Of a stretch of 45,837 nt of DNA, positions 6,925 to 14,471 are shown piece by piece. Positions within the stretch are counted from its first letter, which is position 1. The number at the start of each line of letters is the position of its first letter. The translations under genes and the position numbers were made by a program. Below the pieces are notes generated by a model that was not told where the DNA came from, made no database searches, and saw nothing but the letters and a program-made list of their open reading frames with translations. The DNA lies in NCBI GenBank assembly GCA_934663595.1, contig CAKUKM010000017.1, forward strand, positions 1 through 45,837, read 5' to 3'. This DNA comes from an uncultured Clostridia bacterium. GTDB lineage: Bacteria; Bacillota; Clostridia; Christensenellales; Aristaeellaceae.

Positions 6925-9393
6925 TTATACGCCCTTGCTTTCGTTGCTGAGCTTCTTGCTGAGGGTCTGGTTCGTGGTGCGAACATGGCCCGGCAGCGGA
7001 ACGATCTTTGCATCGATCGCATCCAGAATCCAGCTCGGCTGCGGGAAGAACGCCTCCTCCAGCTCGTGCGCCGGAGTGATCCAGTTCTTCGAAGCCACGA
7101 TGACCGGCGGCGCATCCAGCTCGTCGAACGCCATTTCGGTGATCTGGCGCGCGACCTCGCTCGCGAACGAATTGCGCTCGCACGCGTCGGTGACGATCAC
7201 GAGGCGGCCGGTCTTCTTCACGGACTCGATCACGGTTTCGTAATCAAACGGAACCAGCGTGCGCGCGTCGATGATCTCGGCCTCCATGCCGTACTTCTCC
7301 TTCAGCTCGTCCGCGGCCTTCAGCACGCGATACAGCACCGCGCCGAAGCTCAGGATCGTAACGTCCTTGCCCGCGCGTTTCACATCGGCCTTGCCGAACG
7401 GAATCTCATAGTACTCCTTCGGCACGCCGCCCTCGTGGAACTGCTCGCCGACGTCGTAAATGCGCTGAGATTCGAAGAACACGACCGGATCGGTGCCGAC
7501 CAGCGCGCTCGCCATCAGGCCCTTCGCATCATACGGAGAGGCCGGATACGCGATCTTCAGGCCCGGGATGTGCGCCGTAAGGCTCGACCAGTCCTGAGAA
7601 TGCTGGGCGCCGTATTTGGAACCGACGGACACGCGCAGCACGACCGGCATCTTGATGATGTCCGCGCTCATCGCCTGCCACTTCGCCATCTGGTTGAACA
7701 CCTCGTCGCCCGCGCAGCCGAGGAAGTCGCAGTACATCAGCTCGACCAGCGCACGGCCGCCCGCCATCGCATAGCCGACTGCGCTGCCGACGATTGCGGA
7801 TTCGGAAATCGGGCTGTTGAACAGGCGATGATACGGCAGCGCCTCGGTCAGTCCGCGGTAAACCGCGAACGCGCCGCCCCAGTCGCGCACGTCCTCGCCG
7901 TAGGAAACCAGCGTCGGATCCTTATAGAAGCGGTCGACGATCGCCTCGAACAGGCCGTCGCGCAGCTGGAAGACCTTGTTCTTCGAAACGAGCGCGCCGT
8001 TTGCATCGAAGCCGTAGCGCTCCTTCTTCGCAATCTGCTGCACGCGCGGAATCTCCTCCATCGGGATATTCACGTCCGGCTTCGCATCGGAGAACGCCTC
8101 GACATGGCCGTTGGTGAACATCATGTCGGCAATCGCGTCCGGATTGGCAACCAGATCCATGCGCGGCGAAATCGTCTCGTCGATCGCGAGCTGGAAGTTG
8201 CGGAAATTGGTTTCCTTGACGTGCTCGACGATCTTGTCCAGCTCCTCTTCGGTCGCTACGCCCGCATCGATCAGCTGCTGGCGATACGCCGGAATCGGAT
8301 CCTGCGCCTTCCAGGCGTTGATTTCCTCCTGCGTGCGGTAGGAAGAGCTGTCCGACGGGGAATGTCCGCAGAAGCGGTAGGTCACGATATCGATCAGCAC
8401 CGGGCCCTTGCCCTCTTCGGCGATCTTCTTCTTGCGGCCGAACGCCTCGATCACCGCCAGCGGATTGAAGCCGTCGACGCGCTCCGCGTTCATCTGATTC
8501 GGATTGAAGCCCGCGCCCAGGCGCGCCGGGAAATCATACGCCATGGTTTCGCCGCGGGTCTGGCCGCCCATGCCGTACTGGTTGTTGAAGATCGAGAAGA
8601 TGACCGGCAGGCCTCCCTTCATTTCGTCGCTCCACAGCTCGGTCAGCTGGCCCATGCCGGCCATATTCAGCGCCTCGAGCACCGGGCCGCGGCCGAGCGC
8701 GCCGTCGCCGATATTCGCCATGACCACGCCGGGCTTGCGATTCACGCGCTTATACAGCGCCGCGCCCATCGCAATCGTGCCGGAGCCGCCGACGATCGCG
8801 TTGTTCGGGTAAATGCCGAACGGCGTAAAGAACGTATGCATCGATCCGCCGAGGCCGCGGTTGAAGCCGGTCTCGCGCGCGAAGATCTCCGCCATCGCGC
8901 CGTAGAGCAGGAAATCGATCGCCAGATCCTTGACCGTCGCGTGCGGCTGCTTTTCAACGACCTTCAGGCATTTGCCGTCCAGGAAGCTGCTCATGATCTT
9001 CATCAGCTCGTCGTCCGACAGCTTTTCAATCGCGGAAAGGCCTTTGGCCAGGATGTCGGAATGCGCGCGGTGGGAACCGAAAATCAGGTCGTCCACCGTC
9101 ATATGGAACGCTTCGCCGACCGCCGCCGCCTCTTCGCCGATGGACAGATGCGCCGGGCCCGGATGATTATAGGAAACGCCGTTGTATTTGCCGTTGATCT
9201 TGATTTCGTTGATCATCGTCTCAAACTCGCGCAGCGTGAGCATATCGCGATAGATGTTGATCAGCTGCTCGGTCGTGAAATTGCCGAGCTCGTCCTTAAC
9301 GGTCTTCTTGTATTGGTTGCACGGAATATCCTCAAAGTGGATATACCCGGATGCGCGCATTTCATTCGGATCTACGAACAACTGCTTGGACAT
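6925..9393 (-). CDS. 2-oxoacid dehydrogenase E1, fused alpha and beta subunits
   Basis: This 822-residue thiamine-diphosphate decarboxylase should feed acyl groups to the lipoyl domains of the E2 encoded upstream. The N-terminal half (about 45-405) is E1-alpha: the ThDP motif starts at GDG (229-231) and ends at NN (270-271), and GHSPSD (343-348) matches the conserved HGHS/SD loop. The C-terminal half (about 475-810) is E1-beta, with YGEDV, SPISESAIVG and the transketolase C-domain. The two halves are separate genes in most E1 enzymes of this type. Start ATG 9393 has GGGGAG 10 nt upstream; the in-frame GTG at 9402 is too close to it. Substrate (pyruvate, branched-chain, acetoin) cannot be read from sequence by eye. 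Confidence 0.92.
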   Translation of the reverse strand: MSKQLFVDPNEMRASGYIHFEDIPCNQYKKTVKDELGNFTTEQLINIYRDMLTLREFETMINEIKINGKYNGVSYNHPGPAHLSIGEEAAAVGEAFHMTVDDLIFGSHRAHSDILAKGLSAIEKLSDDELMKIMSSFLDGKCLKVVEKQPHATVKDLAIDFLLYGAMAEIFARETGFNRGLGGSMHTFFTPFGIYPNNAIVGGSGTIAMGAALYKRVNRKPGVVMANIGDGALGRGPVLEALNMAGMGQLTELWSDEMKGGLPVIFSIFNNQYGMGGQTRGETMAYDFPARLGAGFNPNQMNAERVDGFNPLAVIEAFGRKKKIAEEGKGPVLIDIVTYRFCGHSPSDSSSYRTQEEINAWKAQDPIPAYRQQLIDAGVATEEELDKIVEHVKETNFRNFQLAIDETISPRMDLVANPDAIADMMFTNGHVEAFSDAKPDVNIPMEEIPRVQQIAKKERYGFDANGALVSKNKVFQLRDGLFEAIVDRFYKDPTLVSYGEDVRDWGGAFAVYRGLTEALPYHRLFNSPISESAIVGSAVGYAMAGGRALVELMYCDFLGCAGDEVFNQMAKWQAMSADIIKMPVVLRVSVGSKYGAQHSQDWSSLTAHIPGLKIAYPASPYDAKGLMASALVGTDPVVFFESQRIYDVGEQFHEGGVPKEYYEIPFGKADVKRAGKDVTILSFGAVLYRVLKAADELKEKYGMEAEIIDARTLVPFDYETVIESVKKTGRLVIVTDACERNSFASEVARQITEMAFDELDAPPVIVASKNWITPAHELEEAFFPQPSWILDAIDAKIVPLPGHVRTTNQTLSKKLSNESKGV

Positions 9394-9423
9394 GTTTGCC
9401 ACTCTCCCCTTTGATTTGATTGT

Positions 9424-9451
9424 CCGATCGGGAGCGCGCGCCCCCGATCGG
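9424..9451. other. Intercistronic stem-loop between E2 and E1 genes
   Basis: CCGATCGGG (9424-9432) and CCCGATCGG (9443-9451) form a perfect 9-bp GC stem with a 10-nt loop. No U-run follows on the minus strand, so it is more likely an mRNA stability or processing element than a terminator. Confidence 0.6.
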
Positions 9452-9462
9452 TTGAATTTGAA

Positions 9463-11055
9463 TTAGCCGCGCGCCAGCAGCAGCGTGAAGTTCTCCAGAT
9501 TGGTCTTCAGATCCACCAGGAACTTCGAAGCCGGCGTTCCGTCGAGCGCGCGATGATCGTACGACAGCGACAGATTCATGCTCGGATACACCTTGATCTC
9601 GCCGTTTTCCATTTTGAACGCATCCTTCATGGCGCAAACGCCGAGGATGCCGGTCTGCGGCGGATTGACCACGGGCGTGAACGATTCGATGCCGAGAGAG
9701 CCGATATTCGAAACGGTAAACGAAGCGCCCTTCAGGTAATCGGGGCTGATCTTGCCCTCCTTGCATTCCTTCGCGAGCTTCTTCGCCGTGTCGGACAGCT
9801 CCTTGAGCGTCATCTTGTCGGCGTTGAAGATCGTGGGCACCATCAGGCCGCGATCGGTATCCACCGCCATGCCCAGATGCACGCCGTGGAAATACTTCAT
9901 GGTCTTGCCATCGTCGATCAGGTTCGCATTCAGCGCCTTGTGCTGCGGCATTGCCAGCGTGCGCGCCACGGCGTACATGATGATATCGTTGATCGAAATC
10001 TTCTCCATGCCGTACGGCTCGCCCTTCGCCTTGAACATCGCGCGCGCCTTCTTGACCTCGGTCGCGTCGTAGGACAGGTTGTGGGTCAGCTGCGCCATGC
10101 TGGACAGCGAGGTCATCATCGCCTTCGCAATCACCTTGCGCATATTGCTCATCGGCTCGGTATAGCTGTCGTCCACCGGCTCGCCCAGCTTGACCGGCGC
10201 CGCTTCGACAACCGCCGCCGCCTCGACGGGCTTGGTCTCCTCGGCCTTCGCCGCGCCGACCAGCTTGCCGGCGGCAATCAGCGCCTGAACGTCGCGCTCG
10301 ATCACGCGGCCGTCCGGGCCCGTGGGCACGACCTGCGAAAGGTCCGCGCCGCTCTTCTCCGCCAGCGCCTTCGCGCGCGGGGAAATCTTCAGATTGCCGA
10401 TCGCAACGGGCGCCTCGGCAGTCTCCGCGGCAGGAGCGGCCGGAGCCGTCTCCGCGCCGGGGCGATACGCATCCGCATTCGCGCCGGCCTTGCCGATTAC
10501 GCACACATTGTCCAGGCACGGCACGTCGTCGCCCTCTTCATAGAAGCGCGCGAGCAGCGTTCCGGCCGTCTCGGCCTCGCATTCAAACGCGGCCTTGTCG
10601 GTCTCGTAGGAGAACAGCTTATCGCCCACGGCCACCGGATCGCCCACATTCTTGAACCACTCGCTGATAACGCAGCTCTCGACCGTATTGCCCTGGCGCG
10701 GCATGATTACCGGCGTGCAATCGCCCGCGGGCGCGGCGGCCGGAGCCGCCGGTGCGGCGGCTGCAGGCGCGGCCTCGGCTCCCGACGCGGCGGCGACGCA
10801 CGCATCCGGATCCTCGCCCTCCTTGCCGATCACGCACACCGTTTCCAGGCAGGGCACGTCGTCGCCCTCCTGATACAGAACCTTCAAAAGCGTGCCCGCC
10901 GTTTCCGCCTCGCACTCGAACGCCGCCTTGTCGGTTTCATAGGAAAAAAGAACGTCGCCGACCGCAACCGCATCGCCCGGCTTCTTGTTCCAGGCGGTAA
11001 TGATGCAGCTTTCCACCGTATTGCCCTGACGGGGCATGATCACAGCAACAGCCAT
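9463..11055 (-). CDS. Dihydrolipoyl acyltransferase (E2) with two lipoyl domains
   Basis: This 530-residue core subunit of a 2-oxoacid dehydrogenase complex has two nearly identical lipoyl domains (about 3-78 and 115-190), each with an ETDKA motif and a lipoyl Lys (43 and 154). They are joined by an Ala/Pro linker. A peripheral-subunit-binding domain (about 222-258: ISPRAKALAEKSGADLSQV) and the catalytic acyltransferase domain (about 298-530) follow, with active-site DHRALDG (His501, Asp505). Start ATG 11055 has GGGAGG 6 nt upstream; in-frame ATGs upstream are too close to or before that site. It is first in an operon with the fused E1. No E3 or lipoate ligase gene is in the window. Confidence 0.94.
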   Translation of the reverse strand: MAVAVIMPRQGNTVESCIITAWNKKPGDAVAVGDVLFSYETDKAAFECEAETAGTLLKVLYQEGDDVPCLETVCVIGKEGEDPDACVAAASGAEAAPAAAAPAAPAAAPAGDCTPVIMPRQGNTVESCVISEWFKNVGDPVAVGDKLFSYETDKAAFECEAETAGTLLARFYEEGDDVPCLDNVCVIGKAGANADAYRPGAETAPAAPAAETAEAPVAIGNLKISPRAKALAEKSGADLSQVVPTGPDGRVIERDVQALIAAGKLVGAAKAEETKPVEAAAVVEAAPVKLGEPVDDSYTEPMSNMRKVIAKAMMTSLSSMAQLTHNLSYDATEVKKARAMFKAKGEPYGMEKISINDIIMYAVARTLAMPQHKALNANLIDDGKTMKYFHGVHLGMAVDTDRGLMVPTIFNADKMTLKELSDTAKKLAKECKEGKISPDYLKGASFTVSNIGSLGIESFTPVVNPPQTGILGVCAMKDAFKMENGEIKVYPSMNLSLSYDHRALDGTPASKFLVDLKTNLENFTLLLARG

Positions 11056-11104
11056 ATACATCCTCCCAATATATAGAGTTTCCAAGCCCTGCTTGTCTGT
11101 CTAT

Positions 11105-11133
11105 ATTGTATCAGGATCGCTACAAACAATCAA
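11105..11133 (-). promoter_or_regulatory. Promoter of the E2-E1 operon
   Basis: Minus strand: -35 TTGATT (11128-11133), 17-bp spacer, -10 TACAAT (11105-11110), 49 bp before the E2 start. Confidence 0.75.
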
Positions 11134-11136
11134 TCA

Positions 11137-11212
11137 AACAACACGTTCTTCACACTGAATTCATCTTATTTAACAATACGTTCTGTTCCATTCGTCGCCG
11201 TGCGAACGTTCG
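11137..11212. promoter_or_regulatory. Repeated ACGTTC sites upstream of the E2-E1 promoter
   Basis: AACAACACGTTCT (11137-11149) and AACAATACGTTCT (11172-11184) are direct repeats (12 of 13 identical) spaced 35 bp, and a third ACGTTC lies in the palindrome CGAACGTTCG (11203-11212). They lie just upstream of the -35 on the minus strand, where activator sites usually sit. The regulator is unknown. The rest of the 273-bp divergent gap holds only the two promoters. Confidence 0.4.
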
Positions 11213-11288
11213 GAATGGCGTTTTGCCCGAATGCTCCTGAAAAATAACGAAGCCAGTCATGCGAAAGCCGTGCAGAATCGCATTGGAT

Positions 11289-11298
11289 ATGGTATAAT
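11289..11298 (+). promoter_or_regulatory. Extended -10 promoter of the alpha/beta hydrolase gene
   Basis: TGGTATAAT (11290-11298) is a consensus extended -10. The -35 position (GTGCAG, 11270-11275) is weak. It lies 30 bp before the start codon. Confidence 0.65.
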
Positions 11299-11328
11299 GA
11301 AAGCATCCAAAATAAGGAGGGCATGGCA

Positions 11329-12207
11329 ATGAAAAAGGCTGGTATTCTGGTTCTGGTTTTGACGATGGTTGTTTCGCTGCTGGGCTTTGCGTCCGCTGAA
11401 ACCGCGGGCTACACCGAAGAGGTCGTCAGCATTGACGCCGGCGATCACGTAATTCCCGCGACGGTATGTCTCCCCACCGGCGAAGGCAAGTTCCCGGCGG
11501 TTGTAATGCTGCACGGCACGGGCTCGAACCGCGACGAGGCGGGCAACGGCTACAAGTACGCCGCGCCGGTTCTCGCCGAGAAGTACGGCATTGCGACGAT
11601 CCGCATTGACTTCATGGGCAATGGCGACAGCACGGCGGATTACATGGACTACAACTTTGAAACCGCCGTATCGGACGCGGTTGCGGCTGCGTTTTACATG
11701 GCCTCGCTCGATAAGGTCGACGGTCTTCGCATTGGCGTAATGGGCTGGAGCCAGGGCGGCACGGACGCGCTGCTCTGCTGTGCCCGGGAAATGCCGGTCT
11801 TCAAGTCGGTCGTGACCTGGGCGGGCGCGCCGGACATGAAGCTGGACGGTTTCTTCTCCGAGGCGGACTATGAAGAGGCGAAGGCGAACGGCTATTTCGT
11901 CATGGAGTTTGATTTCCGCGATTCTCTGAACGTCGGTCTGCAGTGGTGCGACGATGTTTGGAACACCGATGTTCTGGGCGAGTTCGCGAACTACACGGGC
12001 CCGGTTCTCGCCATTGCCGGCACGAACGACACGACCGTCGATCCCGAATGGGCGAACAAGATCGTTGCCGCCAGCAAAAACGAGCAGTCCAAGACCTATT
12101 TCATCGAAGGCATGGATCACACCTTCAACGTCTTCTCCGAGGAAGATCTCCACTCCCTCTACGAAGCCATTGACGCGACCGGCGCCTTCTTCTCCTCCAC
12201 TCTCTGA
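11329..12207 (+). CDS. Secreted alpha/beta hydrolase (dienelactone hydrolase/peptidase-like)
   Basis: This 292-residue extracellular hydrolase has a signal peptide (about 1-23, ending FASA-E) followed by an alpha/beta-hydrolase fold. The oxyanion segment is VVMLHGTGSN, the nucleophile elbow GWSQGG, the acid GTNDTTV and the catalytic His GMDHTF. The substrate (ester or peptide) cannot be assigned. I start at the second ATG (11329), 8 nt after AAGGAGG; the ATG at 11323 is only 2 nt from it. The TGA stop (12205-12207) overlaps by two bases the first of three tandem 114-bp repeats, so the present C-terminus may have been set by repeat arrival. Adjacent to but divergent from the E2-E1 operon. Confidence 0.9.
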   Translation: MKKAGILVLVLTMVVSLLGFASAETAGYTEEVVSIDAGDHVIPATVCLPTGEGKFPAVVMLHGTGSNRDEAGNGYKYAAPVLAEKYGIATIRIDFMGNGDSTADYMDYNFETAVSDAVAAAFYMASLDKVDGLRIGVMGWSQGGTDALLCCAREMPVFKSVVTWAGAPDMKLDGFFSEADYEEAKANGYFVMEFDFRDSLNVGLQWCDDVWNTDVLGEFANYTGPVLAIAGTNDTTVDPEWANKIVAASKNEQSKTYFIEGMDHTFNVFSEEDLHSLYEAIDATGAFFSSTL

Positions 12208-12540
12208 CGGAGGCCGTCGGCCGCTTGCTGCCGCGTATATCACAAGTCATTGAGTCGGGTAGCGACTCAATGACTGAGTGGTTGTTAATTCCATCCAAGT
12301 TCCCATCAACCGCCCATTGGACGGGGGCCGTCGGCCGCTTGCTGCCGCGTATATCACAAGGCATTGAGTCGGGTAGCGACTCAATGACTGAGTGGTTGCG
12401 AATTCCACCTCATTTCCCATCAACCGCCCATTGGACGGAGGCCGTCGGCCGCTTGCTGCCGCGTATATCACAAGGCATTGAGTCGGGTAGCGACTCAATG
12501 ACTGAGTGGTTGCAAATTCCACTTCAGTTCCCATCAATCG
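12206..12540. repeat. Three tandem 114-bp repeats, each with a hairpin
   Basis: Copies begin at 12206, 12320 and 12434 with an exact period of 114 bp. Each opens with GACGG(A/G)GGCCGTC, then a GC-rich conserved part, then a stem-loop with 10-bp arms (CATTGAGTCG, loop GGTAG) at 12248-12272, 12362-12386 and 12476-12500. The first about 80 bp are nearly invariant, while about 15 bp after the hairpin vary. Copy 3 is cut short by the terminator at 12540. Because 114 is a multiple of three, open frames run through the array on both strands, but neither has a ribosome site, so I do not call a gene. Confidence 0.9.
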
Positions 12541-12582
12541 CCCCTTGCGTCGGACAACGACGCAAGGGGCTTTCCTTTTTTT
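12540..12582 (+). terminator. Strong rho-independent terminator
   Basis: A perfect 13-bp stem (12540-12552 with 12558-12570, arm GCCCCTTGCGTCG) has a 5-nt loop and is followed by TTTCC and a run of T's. It ends the hydrolase/repeat transcript. Between it and the next promoter (12583-12729) I see only low-complexity T-rich sequence and no gene. Confidence 0.92.
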
Positions 12583-12729
12583 GGCGAGGGAGTGGCCGTT
12601 TGATGTCGCTGATTGCAGGGAATTGGGGTGGTGATCGGTGCGATGGACTTTCCTTCTTTTTTGGATTTTTCGGGATTGTGGCTGGGAATCGATTTTTTTC
12701 TTTCTTTTTATAGCGGGGCGGGCGGTCGG

Positions 12730-12758
12730 TTGCAAATGGGCAATATGTGTGGTAAAAT
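12730..12758 (+). promoter_or_regulatory. Promoter of the methyltransferase-hslO operon
   Basis: -35 TTGCAA (12730-12735), 17-bp spacer, extended -10 TGG-TAAAAT (12750-12758). Confidence 0.75.
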
Positions 12759-12818
12759 ATAGAATGATTCAATGAAAATGGGGGTTGTGCGCGCATTCGG
12801 GCGCGCCGCGATTGCATA

Positions 12819-13565
12819 ATGAGCGCATATGCCGGTTTCGCCGCCTTTTATGACATGCTGATGGATGATTTTAATTATCCGGCATGGGCGGAATACTATT
12901 TAAAGCTGCTCGCTCTGGCCGGCGTTCGGCCTGCGAATCTGTGCGACTGCGCGTGCGGCACGGGCTCGCTTTCGATCGAATTCGCGCGGCGCGGGCTGCG
13001 CGTAACGGGTGTGGATCTTTCGGGCGACATGCTGGAAATCGCGCAGGAAAAGGCGCGCCGCGCGGGCGTTCGGGCGATGTTTGTGCGCCAGGACATGACG
13101 AAGCTCGCCCTTCCGCGGCCGGTGGACGCAATTATCTGCGGCTGCGACGGCGTGAATTACCTCGCGACCGATGCGGCGCTGGACGCGTTTCTTGCGCGCG
13201 CGCACGCGTCGATTCGCCCGGGCGGCGCGCTGGCGTTCGATATTTCCTCGCCGTACAAGCTCGAGCATGTGCTCGGAAACGGCTTTTTCGGCGAAGAGCG
13301 CGACGATATCGCGTATCTGTGGCAGAACCGGTTCGATTCGGAATCGCGAACGGTGAACATGGATTTGACGTTCTTTGTTCGCGAGCCGGACGGCCGCTAC
13401 CGGCGATTTACCGAAACGCACGTTCAGCGCGCGCACGAGCCGGAGGCGATTCGATCGGCGCTGGAGGCGCGCGGCTTTTCCGGCGTTCGCATTTTCGGCG
13501 ATCAGACGTTTGCCGCGCCCGGCGAGCGCGAAATGCGCATTCATTTTCTGGCCGAGCGCGTTTGA
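12819..13565 (+). CDS. Class I SAM-dependent methyltransferase
   Basis: This 248-residue methyltransferase has a Rossmann SAM-binding motif I (CACGTGSLS, about 44-52), an acidic residue after the second strand (GVDLS) and a later PGGALAFD strand. It starts with YAGFAAFYDMLMDD, the N-terminus typical of the small-molecule or unassigned methyltransferases common in Clostridia; the acceptor is unknown. No strong ribosome site precedes ATG 12819, so translation may be weak. It is first in a tight plus-strand operon, 15 bp before hslO. Confidence 0.85.
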   Translation: MSAYAGFAAFYDMLMDDFNYPAWAEYYLKLLALAGVRPANLCDCACGTGSLSIEFARRGLRVTGVDLSGDMLEIAQEKARRAGVRAMFVRQDMTKLALPRPVDAIICGCDGVNYLATDAALDAFLARAHASIRPGGALAFDISSPYKLEHVLGNGFFGEERDDIAYLWQNRFDSESRTVNMDLTFFVREPDGRYRRFTETHVQRAHEPEAIRSALEARGFSGVRIFGDQTFAAPGEREMRIHFLAERV

Positions 13566-13580
13566 AAGGAGATTATCTGT

Positions 13581-14471
13581 ATGTTAAACGACGGACTTTA
13601 TCATATTTCCCTGATGGGCGGACAGGCGCGCGCGATTCTGATTGAGAGCACGAATCTCGTTCAGCGCGCGAAGGACATTCACCATCTCTCCCGCACCGCG
13701 ACCGCGGCGCTCGGCCGCACGCTGACGATGGCGGCGATCATGGGCAGCATGCTCAAAAACGACACCGACAGCGTGACCGCGCAGATCAAGGGCGGCGGCC
13801 CGATTGGAACGGTGCTCGCCGTGGCGCACGGCGATTGCTCGGTCAAGGGCTATGTGGACAATCCGGACGTGGATCTTCCGCGCGTGGGCAAAAAGCTGCC
13901 GGTGGGCCCGGCGGTCGGCAAGGATGGCAAGCTGACCGTAATCAAGGATCTGCATCTGAAGGAGCCCTACGTCGGCCAGGTCAATCTCGTGTCCGGCGAA
14001 ATTGCCGAGGATTTCGCGATGTATTTCACCGCGTCCGAACAGACGCCGTCGCTGGTATCGCTGGGCGTGCTGGTTTCGGATGAAAAGGTCGAGGCCGCAG
14101 GCGGCCTTCTGATTCAGCTGATGCCCGGCGCAAGCGAGGCGGCGATTGCGTCGATCGAGAACAGCGCGGGCATGTTCATGGATATTTCCGCGACGATGCG
14201 GGAATATCATTTGAAGGACTCGGTGCAGCAGCTGCTTCTGCACCTGGAGCCGGAGGTGCTCGAGGAACGCGCGCCGGTTTATCGCTGCGACTGCAGCCGC
14301 GAGCGCATCGAGCGCATGCTGGTGACGCTCGGCAAGGACGAACTGACCGACATGATCGATACGCAGCACGGCGCGAAGGTCGACTGCCATTTCTGCAATC
14401 GCCGCTATGAATTCTCCGAGGAGGATCTGAAGCTCCTTCTCGCAGCGGCCACTGCCCGGGAGGAGCAATGA
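13581..14471 (+). CDS. hslO: Hsp33 redox-regulated chaperone
   Basis: This 296-residue cytoplasmic holdase is activated by disulfide formation and zinc release under oxidative stress. The C-terminal zinc-binding Cys set is complete: C236-x-C238 and C269-x-x-C272. The N-terminal fold is recognisable from TMAAIMGSMLKN, QIKGGGPIGTVLA and GYVDNP. Length matches the family. AAAGGAG lies 8-9 nt before ATG 13581. Its stop overlaps the next gene's ATG (14468-14471), so it is translationally coupled to a TPR protein. Confidence 0.96.
   Translation: MLNDGLYHISLMGGQARAILIESTNLVQRAKDIHHLSRTATAALGRTLTMAAIMGSMLKNDTDSVTAQIKGGGPIGTVLAVAHGDCSVKGYVDNPDVDLPRVGKKLPVGPAVGKDGKLTVIKDLHLKEPYVGQVNLVSGEIAEDFAMYFTASEQTPSLVSLGVLVSDEKVEAAGGLLIQLMPGASEAAIASIENSAGMFMDISATMREYHLKDSVQQLLLHLEPEVLEERAPVYRCDCSRERIERMLVTLGKDELTDMIDTQHGAKVDCHFCNRRYEFSEEDLKLLLAAATAREEQ

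Noticed and set aside
6859..9414. 851-codon plus-strand open frame opposite the E1 gene, and similar long antisense frames (2193-3446, 9553-11076, 37529-39391, 33830-36001 on the minus strand)
   Set aside because: Their products are Arg/His/Ala-rich with no recognisable domains, lack ribosome sites and mirror real genes with clear motifs; high GC at third positions makes such frames common.
9424..9451. Terminator between E2 and E1
   Set aside because: No U-run follows on the minus strand and the genes form an obvious functional pair.
12206..12540. CRISPR array
   Set aside because: Repeats are 114 bp, directly tandem, with only about 15 bp of variation and no cas gene nearby.
12225..12735. 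Overlapping 162-codon open frames on both strands running through the 114-bp repeats, encoding a 38-residue repeat
   Set aside because: No ribosome site or promoter, and both strands open equally because the period is a multiple of three; better explained as non-coding repeats.
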